Positions 19,362 through 29,694 are shown, counted from the first letter of the stretch. The stretch: DNA of 33,547 bases from Chitinophagaceae bacterium (GCA_009693715.1 SHWT01000005.1:1-33547); one strand, 5' to 3'. Numbers and translations are program-made. Notes: generated by a model not told the origin, from the sequence alone.

Positions 19362-22106
19362 GTGATAAAGTTAGTACACGAAAATAACGAAAAATACAGC
19401 CCTTCTATTGTTAATATTAGCATTTTCCTGATATTAACACTAGTTTTTGGTTCCTGCTATTCTGGCTTTAGTCAGGATCAAAAACCGGTAAAATCTAACA
19501 ATCGGCCATTTGGTAAAAAAATACTTTTAACCCAGGTGGATTCAAACTTATCAAAAAAGGCAGGAATTATTAATTCATTGGATACGAATAGGTTGAAAAT
19601 GGATACTATCGGCAACAAAAAGGATAGTACTAAATCGGTGCAAATTTTAAGGGTTTCTAAGGATAGTATTGATGCGCCTGTTAATTATAATGCCACCGAC
19701 TCCGGGGTGATGATCATGGCCACCAAGGAATTCTTTTTATATGGAGATGCAAAAACAGACTATGGAACGGCTCAACTTGAGGCAGCAAATATTGTGTATG
19801 ACCAACAAACACAAAACATTCGGGCCTATGGGGCAAAGGATACTACGGGTAGTCCTTTAAGTAATCCAAAGTTTTTAGAAGGGGATATCGTATCGGTGAA
19901 TGATTCTATATATTTTAATATGAAATCGGGTAAGGGGTTAACAAAAAATACCAATTTCCAACAAGGGGAAATTTTTGTGAATGCCAATACTATGAAAAAA
20001 GTAAGCAAGTATGTGGCTTTTGCATATAAAGCACGATTCACTACTTGTAATTTAGATGACCCTCATTTTGCTTTTAGAACCAATAAGATGAAAATCATAA
20101 CTGATAAATTTGGTGTTTCAGGACCCACTTTCCCAGAATTTGAAGGAGTGCCTTTTCCTATTGGTATTCCATTCGGAATTTTCCCATTGGCTACAGGGCG
20201 ACATTCAGGATTAATGGCACCTGCATTTTCAACCAGTGAGGATTTTGGTTTGGGCTTTGAAGGCTTGGGATATTATAAAGTGCTTAGTGATAATTTTGAT
20301 GCAACCGTTAGGACCAATATTTACTCTTATGGCGGATGGAATTTAAATTTAAACAGTAAGTATATCATGCGATATAAATACATGGGTAATTTTAATTTGA
20401 GTTTGCAAAATACGCGCATCTTAAATAGGAATGCTGCGATCAACCAAGAGTATACAGGCGGGCGAACTTTTATGATCAACTGGACACATTCCATGGATCA
20501 GCGCGCAAGGCCAGGAACTTCCTTTTCTGCGAATGTAAACTTTGGTAGTACAAAGTATAATAAGTTGTTGTTAAATAATCCATTTCAGAATTATCAAAAT
20601 CAAATAAGTTCATCCATTAGTTATACAAAAACCTGGGACAATAAATACAATTTATCAGTCAACTTAAATCACAACCAAAATAATAATTTAGGATTGGTCA
20701 ATATGAGTTTGCCTAATATCAATTTTAATGCAATCACCATTTATCCTTTTCAATCAAAGGACCAGATTGGTGCAGGAAAATGGTATGAAAAACTAGGTAT
20801 TGGTTATAATGGTAGTTTTCAAAATCAATTGTCATTTTATGACTCAGCTTTGAATTTTAATAAATTATTGGATACCATGCAATGGGGCGCGCAACATAGT
20901 ATACCAATCAGTTTGTCATTGCCTTCCTTAGGGCCGATTACTATTACACCCGGTATTTCATTTGATGAAAAGTGGTTTGGACAACAAAGTATTAAAACCT
21001 GGAATAATAAAACAAAGCAAGTAGACACTTCCATCAGTCGTGGATTTTACAGAGCGCCTAATATGAGTTTTAGTTTAGGAACTGCGTCAAGAATTTTCGG
21101 TACCTATAAATTTAAGAAAACCAGTTCTATCCAAGCGATCAGACATGAGGTTAGGCCAAGTATTTCCATGAGTTATACACCCGATTTAGCAGCTTCCTAT
21201 CATTACACAACACAAATTGACTCAACGGGGCGGAATTATCGTTTTTCAAAATATGATGGTGGTATTGGTGGCGGTTATTCGGAAGGCACTTTTGGAGGTA
21301 TGGGCTTTGGTGTAGATAATTTATTGGAGATGAAAATGAAGGATAAAAAAGATACCACGGAAGGTGCTTTTAAGAAAGTTAAATTAATTGAAGGTTTTGG
21401 TTTCAACTCGAGTTATAATTTTTTAGCGGATAGTTTTGCTTTAGGCAATTTTAATATCTATATGCGAACTACCTTATTTGAAAATTTAAATATTACTTCC
21501 AATTTAACCATGGATCCTTATCAAACAGATAAGCAAGGGTTTAGGGTGAATAAACTTGATTTTGATCCAACGCGATTAAAATTTGGAAATATTACTAGTG
21601 GGGGGCTTTCCTTTTCTACTTCCTTTAAAAGTAAATCAACCGACGGAAAGGAAACAAAACAAAAAGATATTCCTATTGATCCATTCATGACCCCTGACGA
21701 GCAACAAAGGCAATTACAGTATGCGAAATCAAATCCCGCTGAGTTTACTGATTTTAATATTCCATGGACATTAACATTGTCCTATTCTTTTCAGTTTTCG
21801 AGGTACATGAAACCAGATTATTCTGGATTTCAAATTAACACCTATTCGAGTTTAAATTTTAACGGCGATTTTAGTATTACCCCTAAATGGAAGTTGGGGG
21901 GAACTGGATATATAGATGTTGCAAAGCGAAGCATACAGCAATTAAGTATGTTCATAACAAGGGAAATGCATTGTTGGCAATTAGCCATCAACGTTACTCC
22001 GATAGGATTGTATAAGTCATTTAGTATTTCTGTCAATCCCAAATCAGGTATACTCAGGGATTTGAAAATTAATAGAAGTAGAACATTCTCCTCCTCTTCA
22101 TATTAG
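19362..22106 (+). CDS. lptD: LPS-assembly protein LptD
   Basis: About 915 aa; OstA-like N-terminal region (FLYGDAKTDYGTAQLEAANIVYDQQTQNIRAYG) then beta-barrel (PIGIPFGIFPLATGRHSGLMAPAFS). Start moved from 19335 to 19362 because of the promoter-like box. Confidence 0.87.
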   Translation: MIKLVHENNEKYSPSIVNISIFLILTLVFGSCYSGFSQDQKPVKSNNRPFGKKILLTQVDSNLSKKAGIINSLDTNRLKMDTIGNKKDSTKSVQILRVSKDSIDAPVNYNATDSGVMIMATKEFFLYGDAKTDYGTAQLEAANIVYDQQTQNIRAYGAKDTTGSPLSNPKFLEGDIVSVNDSIYFNMKSGKGLTKNTNFQQGEIFVNANTMKKVSKYVAFAYKARFTTCNLDDPHFAFRTNKMKIITDKFGVSGPTFPEFEGVPFPIGIPFGIFPLATGRHSGLMAPAFSTSEDFGLGFEGLGYYKVLSDNFDATVRTNIYSYGGWNLNLNSKYIMRYKYMGNFNLSLQNTRILNRNAAINQEYTGGRTFMINWTHSMDQRARPGTSFSANVNFGSTKYNKLLLNNPFQNYQNQISSSISYTKTWDNKYNLSVNLNHNQNNNLGLVNMSLPNINFNAITIYPFQSKDQIGAGKWYEKLGIGYNGSFQNQLSFYDSALNFNKLLDTMQWGAQHSIPISLSLPSLGPITITPGISFDEKWFGQQSIKTWNNKTKQVDTSISRGFYRAPNMSFSLGTASRIFGTYKFKKTSSIQAIRHEVRPSISMSYTPDLAASYHYTTQIDSTGRNYRFSKYDGGIGGGYSEGTFGGMGFGVDNLLEMKMKDKKDTTEGAFKKVKLIEGFGFNSSYNFLADSFALGNFNIYMRTTLFENLNITSNLTMDPYQTDKQGFRVNKLDFDPTRLKFGNITSGGLSFSTSFKSKSTDGKETKQKDIPIDPFMTPDEQQRQLQYAKSNPAEFTDFNIPWTLTLSYSFQFSRYMKPDYSGFQINTYSSLNFNGDFSITPKWKLGGTGYIDVAKRSIQQLSMFITREMHCWQLAINVTPIGLYKSFSISVNPKSGILRDLKINRSRTFSSSSY

Positions 22107-22169
22107 AAAAGTCGCTTACTATTTCAACTATTATTGTTATAACTACTTAACAGCATATTGAAATTGATA

Positions 22170-22925
22170 TTATGACTTATTATTCTTTTCATAATGATCA
22201 GCCATAATATTAAATACTAAAAGCTTTAAGGTTTCGGTACTGTGACCTACTGGCGAAATTGCTGGTAGAATATTTAATATAATTTTACCCGGTCTAAAAA
22301 TTAAAATAGGCTTTGCAGGTAATATTCTTTTTGTATTTAAAATGACCACTGGCACAATGGGTTTCCCCGTATCCACAGACAATTTAAATGCGCCATCATA
22401 AAATGATTTTAATGGGTTATTTGTTTTGTTACGTGTGCCTTCAGGATAAATAAGCATATCTAATCCATTATCTAATACGCGTTTCATTTTTTCATAGCTT
22501 TTACGTCTGTTTTCGTTATTTTTCCGATCAACAATTACGGAGGCAAATTGATATATCCATCCAAACAAAGGGACATACACAAAGCTTTTTTTTGCAATTG
22601 TTTTATTTGCTCTTGCTAAAAATGGGGTGCTCACAGGAATGTCAATGATGCTGTTGTGGTTGCATACAATGATCGCATTTTCCAAGCCGTCAAAAATTGA
22701 CTTCCCAGTGACTTTAAATGTGACCCCCACTAAAAATAAAAATACACCCATCCAAATTTGTGATATAAATCGGTGGTATCTTGTTTTTTTTGGGTCTGAA
22801 ATCACAAAGCATACCAAGTAAAACGGAAAAAATACAAACATGGTTGAAGCAAAAATGAATAAGGCCCAAATGGCTAATATGCGTGCGAATATATTTTTAA
22901 TCAATTTCATTTTAAAACGTATCAT
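22170..22925 (-). CDS. plsC: 1-acyl-sn-glycerol-3-phosphate acyltransferase
   Basis: CNHNSIIDIPV (NHx4D-type) and IYPEGTRNKTNNPLKSFYDGAFKLSVDTGKPIVPVVI. Confidence 0.92.
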   Translation of the reverse strand: MIRFKMKLIKNIFARILAIWALFIFASTMFVFFPFYLVCFVISDPKKTRYHRFISQIWMGVFLFLVGVTFKVTGKSIFDGLENAIIVCNHNSIIDIPVSTPFLARANKTIAKKSFVYVPLFGWIYQFASVIVDRKNNENRRKSYEKMKRVLDNGLDMLIYPEGTRNKTNNPLKSFYDGAFKLSVDTGKPIVPVVILNTKRILPAKPILIFRPGKIILNILPAISPVGHSTETLKLLVFNIMADHYEKNNKS

Positions 22926-23597
22926 TTAAGGTTTCCAATCAATAGGGTCCATATTGTTTTTTACCAAATATTCATTGGTTAAACTAAAATGCTTGCATCC
23001 AAAAAATCCATTGTGGGCGCTTAAAGGAGAAGGGTGGGCTGCTTTCAAAATTTTATGTTTTGCTGCATCAATGTATAGCTGTTTTTGTTGGGCAAAGTTT
23101 CCCCACAATAAAAATACGATTCCTTTTTTTTCGTTAGATAAATGTTTGATCACCTCATTGGTAAATTCCATCCATCCAATTTTACCATGACTAGCAGGCT
23201 CATTTTCCCTGACCGTCATTACAGCATTTAATAGTAATACCCCTTGATTTGCCCACTTAGTTAAATCGCCGGTAGTAGGTATTGCTAAGCCGATATCTTT
23301 ATTGAGTTCTTTGTAGATATTCATTAAGGAGGGCGGTGGTTTTGTGCCTTCTGGCACTGAAAAGCTTAATCCCATCGCTTGACCGGGATTATGATAAGGA
23401 TCCTGACCCAAAATAACCACTTTTACTTTATCATAAGGAGTTTGGTTAAAGGCATTAAATATCAAACTGCCTTTAGGATATATCACAGTTTTAGTGGCGC
23501 GCTCAGTTTTTAGATGCGTGGCGATTTGCAAAAAATAAGGCTTGTCAAATAAATGAGACAGGGCTTGTTTCCAGGAAGGCTCCATTTTTACATCCAT
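22926..23597 (-). CDS. ung: Uracil-DNA glycosylase
   Basis: VVILGQDPYHNPGQAMGLSFSVP, LLLNAVMTVRENEPASH, AAHPSPLSAHNGFFGCKHFS. Start moved from 23612 to ATG 23597 (MDVKMEPSWK) because of the upstream box. Confidence 0.95.
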   Translation of the reverse strand: MDVKMEPSWKQALSHLFDKPYFLQIATHLKTERATKTVIYPKGSLIFNAFNQTPYDKVKVVILGQDPYHNPGQAMGLSFSVPEGTKPPPSLMNIYKELNKDIGLAIPTTGDLTKWANQGVLLLNAVMTVRENEPASHGKIGWMEFTNEVIKHLSNEKKGIVFLLWGNFAQQKQLYIDAAKHKILKAAHPSPLSAHNGFFGCKHFSLTNEYLVKNNMDPIDWKP

Positions 23598-23601
23598 AAG
23601 G

Positions 23602-23609
23602 TAAAGATA
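23602..23609 (-). promoter_or_regulatory. Putative -7 element TATCTTTA for ung-plsC
   Basis: Minus-strand TATCTTTA, 4 nt before ATG 23597. Confidence 0.4.
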
Positions 23610-23631
23610 CAAAATTGCATCTATCTTACTT

Positions 23632-25893
23632 TTATAAGTTAAACCAATAAGTTGCTTTTAATACAATCGCGCCTCCTTTCGATAAGTAGGAGTCAGCGTA
23701 GTAGTTGTCTGTGTATACTATAAATAAATCGGAAGCAGGCGCAAATCGCCATTGTATTCGCGTATTTACATTAACATTATTAATTTGATTATTATATTGA
23801 AGTAAACTTGAAAAAAATAATTTTTTTGAAAAAGTGATATCAAATTTAGGCCCCAATAAAATAAGTTCTGCACTTTTATAAGGGCTTGGAAAGTTTAATT
23901 TATTATAGGAGAATATAAATCCCCCCAATCCAATGGGTTGGACCCTATAACTTAATTCACCTTCAATGTTGAATCTTTGACCATTAAGGTATTCTCCAAA
24001 TTTACTAGAAAGTTTGGCTGCTAATTTTTTGCGATAATCAGTGTTAAGTGTTACTGAAACAGAATTGTAGTGAAAGGATTGATTTGCTTTAAGTTTTAAT
24101 CCATTTGTTCTTGTTGGATCAAAATCGGATAATAATAAGGTGTAATCTTTTCTGAATTTCACAAATAGGAGCATTGAATTTCTAAAGTGTACTGAGTATA
24201 ATAAGTTTAAGTCGTAGTCGGTTAATCCTTTACCAGGTTTTTGTATAAAATCGTAATCTATGCCTGGACCATGTCTGACTATTTTTTTATTAGTCAAATA
24301 AAATTTCCAATTGGTCGTGTTTGAAATTCTTTGATAGCCTTTTCTTTTTACAAAACCTACTTCAGGATTAAAATTATCTTCCACTACTGAAAATTCATTC
24401 TTTATATCAAAACTTCTAATATTATAGATTAGGCTAGTACCAAATGCTTGATCATTCTTGGTTTTAAAATCTTCTATTGATTTTTGATAAAATATTTTTC
24501 CATTCCATTTATTCTCTTTAGATGCTAAATTATAATCAAGGCCAAGTACCCTATTAAATTGAGAAGATGCTGAAGGTTGTTTATTCACTAGCATCACTCC
24601 AAAATTCGATCTTGTAAATACTTTTTGCTGTAATGTAAGAACAGAATAGGCGGTGGGAGGTTCATTAATCATGCTATTTTCGGCAGTTTGCATATGCATT
24701 AATCCTAGCCTTAATTTGTCATTTAATTTTCCACTTAGCCTTAATCCACCGTTTATATTTGTGGGTATGTTTAATTTTGTCGAACTATCATAAGATACAC
24801 CAATCCGCCTTGAGAAAAAAGGGCGAATACCTTCCATTCCAAAACTTGAAAATAGGTCACCATTTTCTAAAAAGAATTGCCTTTTTTCAGGAAAAAAAAT
24901 CTCAAAACGGTCCAAGTTGGTAACTTGATTATCAACTTCTATTTGTGAAAAATCAGGATTGATCGTAAGGTCTAAATTTAAGGAGGATCCTATTCCAACT
25001 TTAATATCAGCACCATTTGCAACACTATTTTTCATTACAATTTTTCCATCTACAATTATTTTTTGGAAATTAGGGGAAGTGTAAGGAATAATTGAAATGT
25101 TAGCACCCTTTTTTTGAATAGGTATTTCAAATTGAAGTGGTTTTGAAAATGCCAAGGATGTCAATGAGTATTGATTTGGAATCTTAGCCCAACCCGATTT
25201 TTCAGCATTATAACTATCAATTCGGTAAAAATTGACCAACCATTGTTTAGCACCATTATTAAATCTTAGAGAAGTTAAAGGTATCGCCATTTCCAATGTC
25301 CAATAATCTTCATAAATTTTAGATTGTCCATTCCACTTATTTTCCCACGCTAAATTTAAATCTTCACCCATCATCCCTCCATTGGACACTAAGCCCTCTC
25401 TTAATACACCAAAGGGATTTATCCCAAATGAGTATGCATTATTTCTATCATTATAAGTATCTAATTCAATCACCAATGCGTCGTTTGACTCACCTCTGTA
25501 ATCTCTTTTCAAAGAGGGGGTAATATAAGGTTGATTCTTTATCGTATTATATACCTTCGCGCCTACATAAATGTATTTATCGTCATAGGTAACCATCACT
25601 TCTGATCTTCCTGTCGCAGGCAAACTGTCGTAAGGTGAATTTTGATGAAAATTGGATGCTTTTTGTGCCGATTGCCATATGGGTTCATCTATTACACCAT
25701 CCAATTTAATGGGGGTATTAATTTTGTGGGCCAAATAAAAAGCGGAATCGTATACTATTTTAGTGGGGGGTTGCGCAATTGTTGTAACTATACAGTATAG
25801 GACAAATATAATTATCAGTAAGGGGCGGTTCGAATTCAATTGATACAAATCTATTTCATCAAATATATGTATATTATTAGAATGGCATATCAT
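23632..25893 (-). CDS. DUF5916 protein with N-terminal CBM9-like domain
   Basis: TPIKLDGVIDEPIWQSAQKASNFHQNSP...VMVTYDDKYIYVGAKVYN; C-terminal barrel-like repeats ending in WFNL; true start may be a downstream TTG near 25848. Confidence 0.83.
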   Translation of the reverse strand: MICHSNNIHIFDEIDLYQLNSNRPLLIIIFVLYCIVTTIAQPPTKIVYDSAFYLAHKINTPIKLDGVIDEPIWQSAQKASNFHQNSPYDSLPATGRSEVMVTYDDKYIYVGAKVYNTIKNQPYITPSLKRDYRGESNDALVIELDTYNDRNNAYSFGINPFGVLREGLVSNGGMMGEDLNLAWENKWNGQSKIYEDYWTLEMAIPLTSLRFNNGAKQWLVNFYRIDSYNAEKSGWAKIPNQYSLTSLAFSKPLQFEIPIQKKGANISIIPYTSPNFQKIIVDGKIVMKNSVANGADIKVGIGSSLNLDLTINPDFSQIEVDNQVTNLDRFEIFFPEKRQFFLENGDLFSSFGMEGIRPFFSRRIGVSYDSSTKLNIPTNINGGLRLSGKLNDKLRLGLMHMQTAENSMINEPPTAYSVLTLQQKVFTRSNFGVMLVNKQPSASSQFNRVLGLDYNLASKENKWNGKIFYQKSIEDFKTKNDQAFGTSLIYNIRSFDIKNEFSVVEDNFNPEVGFVKRKGYQRISNTTNWKFYLTNKKIVRHGPGIDYDFIQKPGKGLTDYDLNLLYSVHFRNSMLLFVKFRKDYTLLLSDFDPTRTNGLKLKANQSFHYNSVSVTLNTDYRKKLAAKLSSKFGEYLNGQRFNIEGELSYRVQPIGLGGFIFSYNKLNFPSPYKSAELILLGPKFDITFSKKLFFSSLLQYNNQINNVNVNTRIQWRFAPASDLFIVYTDNYYADSYLSKGGAIVLKATYWFNL

Positions 25894-26000
25894 TTTGGAT
25901 TTATTTCCATAAATACATCATATTAAACAAATAGCGTATGAATTTTTGTTTATATTTATTTGTAAAATGTTGCATTTTGTTTAATATTAAATTATGTCCT

Positions 26001-27959
26001 ATGAAATTATTCATTTTTATATTTTTATGTTTTTTGTGTATTGGAATAAATGCCCAAAGTAATCATGTTAAAATTGAACCCATTAATTTTTCAAAAGTAA
26101 CGGTGACGGATGCTTTTTGGAAACCTAAAATGGATTTAGTCGCTACCAAAACTTTAGCGGCTTGTATTTATCAAACAGAGGAAAAAACAGGGCGTATCAG
26201 AAATTTTGAAAAAGTGGCTCGAAACAGAGGAGAAAAACACGAAGGTATTTTCTATGATGACTCAGACGTTTATAAGGCTATTGAAGCCATGGCCTATTCT
26301 ATAAAAACAAATAAGGACAAAGCGCTAGAGGCAAAAGCCGATGAGTGGATTGATAAGATAGCAAGTGCCCAATTGCAAGATGGGTATTTAAATACTTTTT
26401 ATACTTTAACAGGCTTAGATAAAAGATGGTCTGATATGAGTATGCATGAGGACTATTGTGGAGGTCATATGATTGAAGCAGCAGTAGCTTATTATGATGC
26501 AACAGGGAAAAGAAAGTTTTTAGATGTAGTCATTAAATGGGCAAACTATTTTGATTCCGTATTTGGACCTGGGAAAAGAAATTGGGTAACTGGGCACCAA
26601 GAATTAGAGTTGGCTTTAGTAAAATTATACCGGGTTACCAATGATAAAAAATACTTGAATTTGGCTGATTGGTTATTATCTGAGCGAGGTAAAAAACATG
26701 CAGTTGGCTATACTTGGTCTGATTGGAAGGATACTTTATATACACAAGACAAAGAACCTGTGAAACAACAAACGCAAATAACTGGTCATGCAGTTAGGGC
26801 CATGTATTTGTATACTGGTGCTGCTGATGTGGCTGCGCAAACGGGTGATACTGATTATTTAAAAGCCATGCGCACGGTATGGGAGGATGTGGTTTTTCGC
26901 AATATGTATATTACTGGTGGTATAGGATCAGCTGGCAGTAACGAAGGTTTTTCCAAGGACTATGATTTGCCCAATGAACAAGCCTATTGCGAAACCTGTG
27001 CGTCGGTAGGTATGGTTTTTTGGAACCAACGCATGAACAGCTTAACGGGTAATGGGGAATATATGGACGTGTTAGAGCGCAGCCTGTATAATGCTGCATT
27101 AGACGGTTTGTCCTTAAGCGGTGATAAATTCTTTTATGGTAATCCTTTGGCATCCAATGGAAAAAAGAGTAGGCAGGAGTGGTTTGGAACTGCTTGTTGT
27201 CCTTCTAACATCGCTCGTTTGATTGCTTCCTTAGGAAATTACATTTACGGATATAAAGACGAGAAAATATTTGTCAACTTATTTGTTGGAAGTGAAACCA
27301 GTTTTAATTTACCCAAGGGGGAAATGAAATTGACCATGCAAACTGGATACCCATGGAAGGGGGATGTGAAATGTATTTTAAATATGAAAAAGAAAATTAT
27401 TTCAACCATTGCATTTAGATTGCCTGGTTGGGTAACTGGAACGCCTGCACCCGGGGATTTATATCATTTTACCAAAAATACAAATGAAATGCCAGAATTA
27501 TTATTGAATGGCAATTCGATCAAATATGATTTACAAGACGGGTATGTGGTCGTAAAAAATGAATGGAAGGATAATGATGTAATTGAATATAAATTACCTA
27601 TGACCATTAAAAAAGTCACTGCGCGTAATGAACTAAAATTTAATAATGATCGTATTGCATTACAAAGAGGGCCGATTGTTTATTGTATTGAAGGCGCTGA
27701 TAATAATGGAAAAGCTTGGAATGTGATTTCACCAATTTCAATTGACTTTAATGCAGAAGATTTTAAAATATTGGATGAGCCAGTAGTAAGTTTGATTGCG
27801 AATTTACCTTGTATTCAAATTTCAAATGATGGATTCACTGTAAGTTCCATCATGCAGAAGGTGAGAGCGATACCTTATTATGCATGGAGTAATCGTGGAA
27901 ATAATGCAATGCAGGTATGGTTGCCAAGTACCATTAAGGAATTTAAAGTAAACAACTAA
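26001..27959 (+). CDS. Glycoside hydrolase family 127 (DUF1680), beta-L-arabinofuranosidase-like
   Basis: Signal peptide from ATG 26001 (MKLFIFIFLCFLCIGINAQS); YCETCASVGMVFWNQRM and WFGTACCPSNIARLIASLGNYIYG. Confidence 0.9.
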   Translation: MKLFIFIFLCFLCIGINAQSNHVKIEPINFSKVTVTDAFWKPKMDLVATKTLAACIYQTEEKTGRIRNFEKVARNRGEKHEGIFYDDSDVYKAIEAMAYSIKTNKDKALEAKADEWIDKIASAQLQDGYLNTFYTLTGLDKRWSDMSMHEDYCGGHMIEAAVAYYDATGKRKFLDVVIKWANYFDSVFGPGKRNWVTGHQELELALVKLYRVTNDKKYLNLADWLLSERGKKHAVGYTWSDWKDTLYTQDKEPVKQQTQITGHAVRAMYLYTGAADVAAQTGDTDYLKAMRTVWEDVVFRNMYITGGIGSAGSNEGFSKDYDLPNEQAYCETCASVGMVFWNQRMNSLTGNGEYMDVLERSLYNAALDGLSLSGDKFFYGNPLASNGKKSRQEWFGTACCPSNIARLIASLGNYIYGYKDEKIFVNLFVGSETSFNLPKGEMKLTMQTGYPWKGDVKCILNMKKKIISTIAFRLPGWVTGTPAPGDLYHFTKNTNEMPELLLNGNSIKYDLQDGYVVVKNEWKDNDVIEYKLPMTIKKVTARNELKFNNDRIALQRGPIVYCIEGADNNGKAWNVISPISIDFNAEDFKILDEPVVSLIANLPCIQISNDGFTVSSIMQKVRAIPYYAWSNRGNNAMQVWLPSTIKEFKVNN

Positions 27960-27998
27960 TCATAAATTAGCCTTAACTATTATTAGTTGTATTAAGAT

Positions 27999-28029
27999 AA
28001 AAAAGCCCAGCTATTAACTAGCTGGGCTT
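27999..28029 (-). terminator. Terminator of the 28075-28443 gene
   Basis: AAGCCCAGCTA (28003-28013) pairs with TAGCTGGGCTT (28019-28029); T run follows on the minus strand. Confidence 0.85.
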
Positions 28030-28074
28030 AAAATAAATATATTACTACTTATTCAACTTTGTGAATTAACCAAT

Positions 28075-28443
28075 CTATTGGTTAGGAGCACGACCGCCGC
28101 CTGGTCTTTGTTGCGACATGGCTTCAATGACTTTTTTTGCTATATCAGCAGGAAGTGCTTTTTCTAGTCTTTTATTTCTTTCGTCATTAATTTCTTTCAT
28201 TTTTTCAGCTCTAGCATCTTGGTCTAAATCTCTTAATGCCATCATTTTAGGACGCATGTCATTGGTGATTGCCATAACAGAATCAACTTGCACGTCATTA
28301 CATCCTAATGCTTTATATCTTTCCTTCATCATTGCAGCTCTTGCAGCTGGATCCAATTGTTGTCCACCGCCGCCACCTTGTGCGCTCGCTGATATACTTG
28401 ACAAACAAATTAAAACGGTTAAAATTCCTAATACGCTTTTCAT
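28075..28443 (-). CDS. Small secreted charged helical protein
   Basis: Signal peptide MKSVLGILTVLICLSSISASAQ, charged helical body, Gly-rich ends; terminator downstream. Spy/CpxP-like resemblance is only impressionistic. Confidence 0.72.
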   Translation of the reverse strand: MKSVLGILTVLICLSSISASAQGGGGGQQLDPAARAAMMKERYKALGCNDVQVDSVMAITNDMRPKMMALRDLDQDARAEKMKEINDERNKRLEKALPADIAKKVIEAMSQQRPGGGRAPNQ

Positions 28444-28587
28444 ATTATTAATATTTTGGTTAGTTAAATCTAGTTTAAAAAATATTTATTTCATAATTAG
28501 TGTTGACTTATTATTTTTCTTTTATTTGAATGTACCTTATTATTTATAATTAAGTGCAAATGAGTAGTTTATATATTTAATTTGTGG

Positions 28588-29694
28588 TTATTCAAAGGTA
28601 AATGTAGGCATATCTAATCTTACGCCACCTTGCAACGCTGATTCATGTGCTAGTATCCCAACACAGGTAATGTTCGCCGATTGTTTTGCATTTGGAAAAG
28701 GGGCTCGATTTTCATTTAAGGCATTTAAAAACGCATTCACCAAATGTGGATGTGATCCACCATGACCTGATCCCTGTATAAAGGATAAGTGTTGGTTACT
28801 ATCTGAATCATATACGCCTTGCATGGTAAAGGATTGTATTTCCTTTGGTAATAAATGGGCATAATCCGGAACGCTTACTCTCGAAGGGGTTTCGCCTGTA
28901 TGTATCACAGGTTGTTCATGCTCTACTAGAGACCACTCAAAGCTTTTTTTAGAACCATAAACATCAAAGCTTTCTATATATTGTCTGGCTGTATTAAACA
29001 AAGAGCGCGTTACTTCGCCAGCGACATCTGAATTCCTAAATTGTATATGACAACTTTCAACCGCATAAGGGGAGTTGTATTTTGAAATTAAATTTTCATC
29101 AATTCTTCCAGAACCTACACAGGAAACATGACTTGCTTCCTTGCCAATCAAGCCAACAATTGGCCCTACGCAATGTGTTGCGTAATGCATTGGAGGCAAA
29201 CCTTCCCAGTAGCCAGGCCATCCGGCCATTTCTTGTTGGTGTGAAGCCCTTACAAATTGAATTTTTCCTAATTCTCCCTTGTCAAACATTTCTTTTACAA
29301 AAAGATATTCGCGACTATACACGACGGTCTCCATCATCATATAAGTTTTGCCAGTTTTCTGCACTGCTTCACAAATCAAACGACATTCTTCCACTGAAGT
29401 AGCCATTGGTACAGTACATGCAACATGTTTTCCAGCATTTAATGCCTTGATGGTTTGTTCCGCATGACTTTGAATAGGTGTGTTAATGTGAACTGCATCT
29501 ATATTTGCATCCTTTAATAGTTCGTCATAGTTTGCGTATCTTTTTTCAATACCAAAGGCGTCACCAATGGCATTTAATTTAGCTTCGTCTCTTTGACAAA
29601 CGGCATACATGTTTGCCAATGCGTGCTTTTGATATATAGGAATAAATTCAGCGCCAAAGCCTAAGCCAACAATAGCAATATTTATTTTTTTCAT
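28588..29694 (-). CDS. Gfo/Idh/MocA-family oxidoreductase
   Basis: Rossmann start KKINIAIVGLGFGAEFIPIY, NIDAVHINTPIQSHAEQTIKALNAGKHVACTVPMATSVEEC; likely start MKKIN at 29694. Confidence 0.92.
   Translation of the reverse strand: MKKINIAIVGLGFGAEFIPIYQKHALANMYAVCQRDEAKLNAIGDAFGIEKRYANYDELLKDANIDAVHINTPIQSHAEQTIKALNAGKHVACTVPMATSVEECRLICEAVQKTGKTYMMMETVVYSREYLFVKEMFDKGELGKIQFVRASHQQEMAGWPGYWEGLPPMHYATHCVGPIVGLIGKEASHVSCVGSGRIDENLISKYNSPYAVESCHIQFRNSDVAGEVTRSLFNTARQYIESFDVYGSKKSFEWSLVEHEQPVIHTGETPSRVSVPDYAHLLPKEIQSFTMQGVYDSDSNQHLSFIQGSGHGGSHPHLVNAFLNALNENRAPFPNAKQSANITCVGILAHESALQGGVRLDMPTFTFE

Noticed and set aside
28118-28549. 143-aa plus-strand ORF
   Set aside because: Antisense to the small secreted protein, which has a signal peptide and terminator.
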